From the NCBI RefSeq assembly GCF_001949145.1, contig NW_019091584.1:290406-354405 (forward strand): a DNA stretch of 64,000 nt. Direction: 5' to 3'. The notes under the pieces were generated by a model. That model worked only from the letters and a program-made list of their open reading frames with translations. It was not told where the DNA came from and searched no databases. This DNA comes from Acanthaster planci (lineage: Eukaryota > Echinodermata > Asteroidea > Valvatida > Acanthasteridae). Positions within the stretch are counted from its first letter, which is position 1. Every line of letters begins with the position of its first letter. Below, piece after piece: positions 59,501 to 64,000 of this stretch. Made by a program: the position numbers and the translations under genes.

Positions 59501-62500
59501 TACATGTATAAGTAGCATACATGTATGGTAAATGTGCAATAACATGTACCAATACATGTACATGCATTTGCTTGATGCCTCTGAACAGCAAGGTTTTAAA
59601 ACTTGGTGTGTGTGAAATGAAAATGGTAGAAATGAACATGTGCACATTGTATGGTATTGGAAAGTGATTCCTGTTGAGCTGGTCACTGCAGATGATTTAC
59701 TTTTGCATACATCATGTACTGGTACATGTACAGGTGAATAAAAGTGTTCGTTACATTAATTACGGCTCATACATGTGTGCACAACAGCAATCATAGATCA
59801 ACAAATAATAATGTGTTCTTGTTACATGTACCAACTTGGAATTACATTTATTTTCCAATTAATATATTCAAATCAGTTTTTCAGCTAACTGCCAACTAAA
59901 TCCCATTACCTGTACCCCCCCTGTACCTTAGTTCAAAATTTGGCACAAACTACCGCTGTGTGTGTAAAGAGTTATTCATGAAGCAGTGTTGATCATGAGG
60001 GTGTTTTATTTTGTCTTTTTATGGTACCGCTATATAACATTATGTGAAGTTGTGAACATGGATGTTTTTTGAAAATGAAAAAAAAAGATGATTCATTTAA
60101 TCGAAAGATTTGTATTTATTCAAAAGATCTGATTGGGACAAAAATTTCCCATCTTGCAGTGTGTGTTCACATTGCAGACTGTAGTGAGTTTGATTAACTT
60201 GTAACTTTCAGTCAATTCAGATTTTCCAGTACACGAGAAAGGTCTTGTGGGAATTCACATGCACAGTATGCACGTACATGTATGTTCAATAAATAAGCAA
60301 ATTTTATATTTCAAGTGAAATCATGTTTTCTGTGTTTAATTTTGTGTCTGTCACTACTGACCTGCCCCTAACATCACATGCCCTCTGGGGCCAATTTCAT
60401 AGCGCTGCTTAAGCACAAATTTTGCATAAACATGAAAAAACCTTGCTTGATAAATCAGGTTACCAGCCAAAACTCCATGTGATGTATATTGTCTTGGAAT
60501 GGTATTCACCTATCTTTTGGTTAGCATGACAATCGCTGAGATTTTGAGCTGATAACCATTGTTTTTTTAAGCAAGGTTTTTTGCGCTTAAGCAAATTTTG
60601 TGCTTAAGCAGCTCTATGAAATTGGCCCCTGGCCTCTAACAATGATATGAAAAAAAAATTTTTTTTTTACATGAATGTACCTGTACCCCTTCATATGGAA
60701 TTGGTGGCTTTTTTTCTCCCACATGCCGCCGTGCATCTTACCCTGAAAGGTCAAACACGTGTGATATTCGTAATAACCCCTCTCACAGACTTCATGTTTT
60801 ATTTTGCTGTGCAAGCCAAAAGCTTAACTGTGGCACGCCTGTTTTATGCATGCACGCATATGCCCACACATCCTTACACAGCTATACTTGTGAGGTATTT
60901 CCTTTGTTCTCGTGTACAAAACTCCCACACAACATGCAAAAAATTTCAAATCACTCCAATTTAAACCAAATTCACTTTCCTGGGTTGAAATTTTGACTAT
61001 GTCCCTTATATAAAACACTTCAATTGGCGACAAATTTTTTCGCATGAAAAAATTTGCCCTTTTTGAGTTATTTCCAAATATCAGTTTCGTGAAATTCTTG
61101 TAGGTAAAAACTGGCCTTGTAGGGTACTTCCCATTGTTCTGGTACCCCACAAGGCCCCATGTATGAGCACATGTACATGTATGTAAAACGAATAATTTGT
61201 CATTTTAGTCAGATCGTTACTTCTCGGTGACTTGACAGCGAGATGCCTGTATGTACACTGTAACTGTAGACTTTTGAAGTTTGGGACTAAAGAGCATTAA
61301 AATTGTACCGACCTGTGCCCAAACCATGCCCAGGAACATCAGTGTTCTTGAAAATCAACATTAACTTTTTCAAATCCTTTTCAACGTCTTCATAAGGCCA
61401 CTTTAAAAAAGATAGTTTAGTATTTGCAAAAAACGAGGAAGGAGGAGGGTTATTTTTGTTTTTTAAATACACGTACTTTGGTATGCATGCTGATCTGGAC
61501 TGCTGCAACCACAGAACGAAAGTGCCATGTTCATTTCAGACTCGTGCATAGAAGTGCACATGACATTGTGTGTGTACTCAAGTTGTATGTTGTGTGTGCA
61601 TGAGGTTGTGTGGGAGTTGTAGAAACTACGGGCGACACCTAAGGACATTGTAAAAGACAACCCCCCCAAAAAAACACACGGCAAGATTTTTTGAGGCGGG
61701 CACTGATGCCAAACTAGTTATTTTTTTCATGTGATCTAACATCTTGATGAGTAACATGCCATTTATTTTATACAGTGTACATGTACATGTAAACCTATCA
61801 TTTGAAGAAAGTGTAAAAGTCAAACTTTCTTCAGAATGTTTTGGAAGTACTTGCCCTTCAACTTACAGGCAGATTAGAAAACATCTATAAGAGCTATTGC
61901 TTTGAAAATTGCAATTTGAAAATTTTGAAAGGGAGCTAGTCACTACGCTGCAAAAAAAGTTAATGTGATTGGTCAGTGTTATGTGAATGAGCTTAGCATT
62001 GGCCTATTTAGTCATTGACATGCATGGTCACTCATGTTGAACAGAAAAAAAGTTCATTGAAGGGATTCTCCAAACTCGTTTTTTTCTGATAAGCTTGAAA
62101 ATTAGATTTCTTAATTTTTGAAGAGCTGTCAGAAATCATCAATGCAATCCATGTGAAAAGATAGTGACTTGAGTTTGAGAATAAAAGCTGATTGACTTTC
62201 CCCATCGGAATGATGTGCACAAAATGCATTTGCTTGTTTGTTGCCAATCCCCTGGTGCCAATTCAACTGATATACAGTGTGCCTGGCAATGTTTGTGACA
62301 TTGACCCTGCATCCTCCTGTCTGACAGAGTGGAAATTCAAGAGGCTAAGCTGGTCCCAGAAATCCACCAACACGGTAGCCATCAAGTTTGACGGCACGCC
62401 CTTCATGTACCTGGGCCAGGTCCTGCTGGGTTGCCACCATGGTAAAGACAAGAACACTGGCATTAAAAAGAAGTACAGGGAAAAAGTGGCCAAGGTAAGA

Positions 62501-63889
62501 TCCTAGAGAGAACAGTAATGGACCTTACTCGGGGAAGCCATATGAATATGATCCCAGAGTCCTATCTTATTTGATGTACCGGTAATCTGTTAAATGGGGT
62601 GGTACCAGACTATTTTAGGTTCCTTACATTTCATTGTATAAATTTGGCTAAAAACATTTAATGTTAAAATACATGTAATCACAAATTTTAAATTTTTCAT
62701 AAGCATAAATAATATTAAACTTGAAATGAAGTTCGATTTCAGTGCTTTCATTTTTATTCCTGGGTGCCCAAATATGAAGAGTTAACCTCACTTTCAAATC
62801 AATGTGACCTACATACATGTATATGTATTTTTCAGTAAAGCCAGTTGTGGATTTTTTTTACAAAACCTGAAAGGAATCCCATGCACAAAAATGTGACTTT
62901 TGGGTAAGCAAAGATGAAGCTTAACTGTTTAATTAATGAATTTTTAAACCAAATTTTTAAATAGAAAATTTTAAAAAAGGAAAAAACAGATATTGACTGG
63001 CTGGCAAGTTGGTACCTGTGGTACATGTATGGGGAGAATAGTTTGACAAATCCTTTGAGAATATTATTTCGAGACGCATGTTGTGATTTTGAATATGTGT
63101 TGGAGTAACCTGAAGAATCGGTGTCCCATAAACACATGTACATTGTACCATAGGTTCACTGTAATAACAGTCCAAAATTCACTTTTACACCAGAGTGCAT
63201 GGTTTTTCTAAAAGAAAAATGACGTGGTGCATCCAAATGTTTCACCAATTTTGCTTAGGCTGTCCAGCTTTTGTTAGTTTGTTTGAGTTTTTGTTTGCAG
63301 TTTTGCTTTGGTTTCAGAACTTATTTATAGTGTAAAGTTTGTGACCAGCAGGTTTTTTTCCCAGAAATAGAACCAGGCTCCCCCTAAAAGCAATTTTCTT
63401 CTACATGCAGAAAGGAAAAATCTCATGTGTAAATTCCTTCAAAGTGAGCGTTACACCTCATGAAGACCCCAATGATGATTACATGAAGAACCCCATAAAA
63501 TTAGGTTTCCCTAGAAGTTTGTTTCTAGATCTGCCATTGTAAGTCTCTCCACAATGTTCCGCTAATTGTAAAATTTTAATTGGAACTTTGCATTGTATTT
63601 ATGTACAGTGATCAATGTACAATTTGTCCAGATGTCTGTTTTTTGCTCTGAATAACTTAGAAAAGTTCCTAGATTGTGATTGCAATTGCTTGTTGAGTAA
63701 ATTTATTTTTCCTCCCCGTCAGTCCAAGCAAGCATTCACCTATTCACTGACAAACATTCATTGCAGCGAACTCAGAGTAAAGAAGATGATTACAGGCCAA
63801 CCAAGCGACTCTTGTCACCAGCGACAAAAAAGCTGGACTGCCCAGCTGTGATGAGCATCAAGAAAGTGGCCAAGTTTCCTGATTTTAAG
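50052..63889 (+). CDS. CARF/ALS2CR8-like or C2H2 zinc-finger gene with two alternative downstream routes (3' end beyond window for one route)
   Basis: The first coding exon (50,052-50,544) ends in phase 1 at G|GTGAGG. Two downstream exons both start in phase 1: 57,494 (C2H2 zinc fingers, own stop) and 62,328 (Cys/His CARF-like block, continuing to 63,767-63,889 and off the window). Exon 1 ends with KIATYEKKSGTRFIVLKKER, a segment that in invertebrate CARF-like proteins usually precedes a FDGTPF--LG---L-C-HG-D block, exactly what the distal exons encode. Known: vertebrate CARF binds calcium-response DNA elements in neurons. Inferred: one gene with a C2H2 short form and a CARF-like long form. 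Alternatively the C2H2 exon and the distal exons are separate genes. Naming is from remembered similarity only. Confidence 0.65.
50606..51450. repeat. Long inverted repeat 1 (arms ~300 bases, ~265-base spacer)
   Basis: The left arm starts GCTAGACCCGTAAACAGGGC; the right arm ends GGGCCCTGTTTATGGGTCTC. Paired landmarks: CTCATTTGGAGGAAAAAGTG with CTTTTCCTCCAAATGAGG, and CATCCGGGGGC with GCCCCCGGATG. Arms are clearly homologous but diverged, and the left arm has an extra ~50 bases. No coding frame. Confidence 0.8.
51451..52553. repeat. Long inverted repeat 2 (arms ~530 bases, short spacer)
   Basis: Starts CTACCCCCACAACTGTGGGG and ends CCCACAGTTCTGGGGGTA. Landmarks: GGGCCAAAACCATGCCGTTT with AACGGCATGGTTTTGGCCC, GACAAGCAACAGCTGTTG with CGGCTGTTGCTTGTC. 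The arms meet near 51,985-52,010. It abuts inverted repeat 1 with no gap. Foldback-transposon-like. Confidence 0.85.
52787..53375. repeat. Direct tandem duplication (~295-base unit) with TACCTTGGACAACTCG minisatellite
   Basis: Units at 52,787-53,056 and 53,083-53,375 share CTCTTTTCAGCATGTTTAAG and ATCAGATTTGACAAAC. Each opens with several copies of a 16-17-base motif (GTACCTTGGACAACTC). The minus strand is open across both units, without family similarity. Confidence 0.8.
53386..54890. repeat. Tandem duplication of a ~0.75-kb unit ending in inverted minisatellite
   Basis: Unit 1 is 53,386-54,113 and unit 2 is 54,114-54,890. Both run ACAACCTG, poly(T)/poly(G), CTAATGAAACTTGTTAGGTC, AAATGAAAACATGACATCAC, AATCAAGCTATTGTTCAAGT, then GTACAAGTTGTCCAAGG copies, the complement of the minisatellite at 52.8-53.2 kb. 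Confidence 0.82.
55160..55208. repeat. 23-base tandem repeat TGCATGATCTATGTTCTCAC
   Basis: Two full and one partial copies in a row (GCATGATCTATGTTCTCACT, then GCATGATCTG). No other feature is seen nearby. Confidence 0.7.
55871..56250 (-). mobile_element. tRNA-derived SINE with LINE-like 3' tail
   Basis: On the minus strand the head (about 56,247 down to 56,165) carries a perfect B box GGTTCGAATCC in GGTCCCGGGTTCGAATCCCG and an A-box-like AAGGTGTAGTTC. A conserved body follows (CCGTGGGTTTTACCCAG, CTGGGTTTTCCTCCCACC), then a 3' tail TATGAAATTTGCACTTTATA and an AT-rich (ATT)n end. The body recalls the deeply conserved SINE domains of deuterostomes, but I cannot assign a family. Confidence 0.8.
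56966..57005. repeat. End fragment of the TTAACCC family
   Basis: ATTTAACCCTAACAGTCCC followed by AATCCTCCAATTTCAATATG matches the left-end style of the 8,756 element. No matching right end was found. Confidence 0.35.
57494..59034 (+). CDS. Gene 2 alternative terminal exon: two C2H2 zinc fingers plus disordered tail
   Basis: Acceptor TTCACCACACAG, then VEDNPAPTYSDGVRLTHHNQ. Finger 1 is CKECNVVYKSYKSLWQH-x4-H and finger 2 is CGYCDYSSSRMYNIKQH-x4-H, each C-x2-C-x12-H-x4-H. About 420 residues rich in Ser, Gln and Pro follow, ending in a more ordered segment (DFRDLLPNFRVRSITERVVQ) and the stop at 59,034. Joined to exon 1 it gives a 677-residue protein. Inferred role: nuclear DNA-binding regulator. 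No GTG start near 57,529 is needed, because the frame runs back to the acceptor. Confidence 0.82.
59035..60310 (+). other. 3' UTR of the zinc-finger form with two poly(A) signals
   Basis: AATAAA at 59,737-59,742 and again at 60,288-60,293 (AATAAATAAG) give likely ends for the short transcript. The UTR is full of ACATGTAC repeats and holds an imperfect palindromic stretch near 59,300-59,435. No other gene is seen. Confidence 0.55.
60387..60629. mobile_element. Full-length 243-bp MITE with long terminal inverted repeats
   Basis: Left GGGGCCAATTTCATAGCGCT continuing GCTTAAGCACAAATTTTGC; right GCAAATTTTGTGCTTAAGCA then GCTCTATGAAATTGGCCCC. The ends are near-perfect complements over ~38 bases. 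No coding capacity. Target duplication unclear. Confidence 0.82.
60630..62327 (+). other. Intronic or intergenic stretch before the CARF-like exons
   Basis: AT-rich sequence with scattered ACATGTAC and poly(A)/poly(T) runs. It is either the last part of gene 2's long intron or spacer between two genes. I see no exon in it. Confidence 0.5.
62328..62494 (+). CDS. Gene 2 distal exon: CARF/ALS2CR8-like Cys/His block
   Basis: Acceptor CTGTCTGACAG, donor AAG|GTAAGA; phase 1 to 0. Encodes EWKFKRLSWSQKSTNTVAIK, then FDGTPFMYLGQVLLGCHHGK and DKNTGIKKKYREKVAK. The FDGTPF--LG---L-C-HG-D-----KKKYRE pattern is that of invertebrate CARF-like proteins (usually CQHGPDR), with CHHGKDK here. The CARF name is moderately sure; that it is coding is much surer. 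Confidence 0.82.
62495..63766 (+). other. Gene 2 intron between the two CARF-like exons
   Basis: 1.3 kb, AT-rich. It contains one exon-like interval (63,411-63,538) with good splice sites; see findings. Nothing else is recognised. Confidence 0.55.
63767..63889 (+). CDS. Gene 2 distal exon: TKKLDCPA segment of the CARF-like domain
   Basis: Acceptor TTCATTGCAG, donor AAG|GTATGA, phase 0 to 0. Encodes RTQSKEDDYRPTKRLLSPAT then KKLDCPAVMSIKKVAKFPDF. KK-DCPA---I--V--FPD(F/Y)K is the usual next block after C-HG-D in this family, so 62,328 and 63,767 join directly. The gene continues past 64,000. Confidence 0.82.
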
Positions 63890-64000
63890 GTATGACATGG
63901 AAAATCGTGCACCATGCAAATTATAAATTGTGCAGTGCCTAAAACCTCACTTTGTGGGCCAAGAGATATCCAACCAAGCCTGAAAAATTTACACCGTAGT

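Overview
The window is a piece of animal nuclear genome from a draft assembly, with one 608-base run of N at 18,631-19,238. It carries two genes in head-to-head orientation. The multi-exon structure with GT-AG introns, single-copy MAPKBP1/WDR62-type gene, CARF-like gene, CR1/L2-like LINEs, tRNA-derived SINE, many short inverted-repeat elements and heavy interspersion of ACATGTAC suggest a marine invertebrate, probably a non-vertebrate deuterostome (echinoderm, hemichordate or cephalochordate). I cannot settle the species.

Gene 1 (minus strand, 47,104 down to about 154) is the homologue of MAPKBP1/WDR62, a double WD40-propeller JNK scaffold. I placed 30 coding exons by splice sites, reading phase and remembered family similarity. 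All junction phases agree. Read to the stop at 143 the model is 4,653 bases (1,550 residues), but a splice donor sits just before that stop and the gene probably continues out of the window. Residues ~44-750 hold the WD40 repeats; the rest is acidic and Ser/Thr-rich with short conserved islands.

Gene 2 (plus strand, from 50,052 to beyond the right edge) has one acidic first coding exon that can join in phase either to a 1.5-kb exon with two C2H2 fingers and its own stop and poly(A) signals (57,494-59,034), or to downstream exons of a CARF/ALS2CR8-like Cys/His domain (62,328-62,494 and 63,767-63,889). This fork is the most interesting genic feature of the window.

The non-coding space is rich in repeats. 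Left of ~22 kb introns are fairly plain; from ~22 to 60 kb ACATGTAC/ACCGGT simple sequence is everywhere. Gene 1's 12.7-kb intron 2 holds inverted-repeat elements, a GC-rich promoter- or LTR-like block with five 36-base repeats, and a LINE scrap. Gene 2's 6.9-kb first intron is almost wholly built of two abutting long inverted repeats, a tandem duplication, oppositely oriented 17-base minisatellites and a SINE. A 5'-truncated LINE with an open 256-codon frame lies between the two genes. All family assignments rest on remembered similarity and need a database search.
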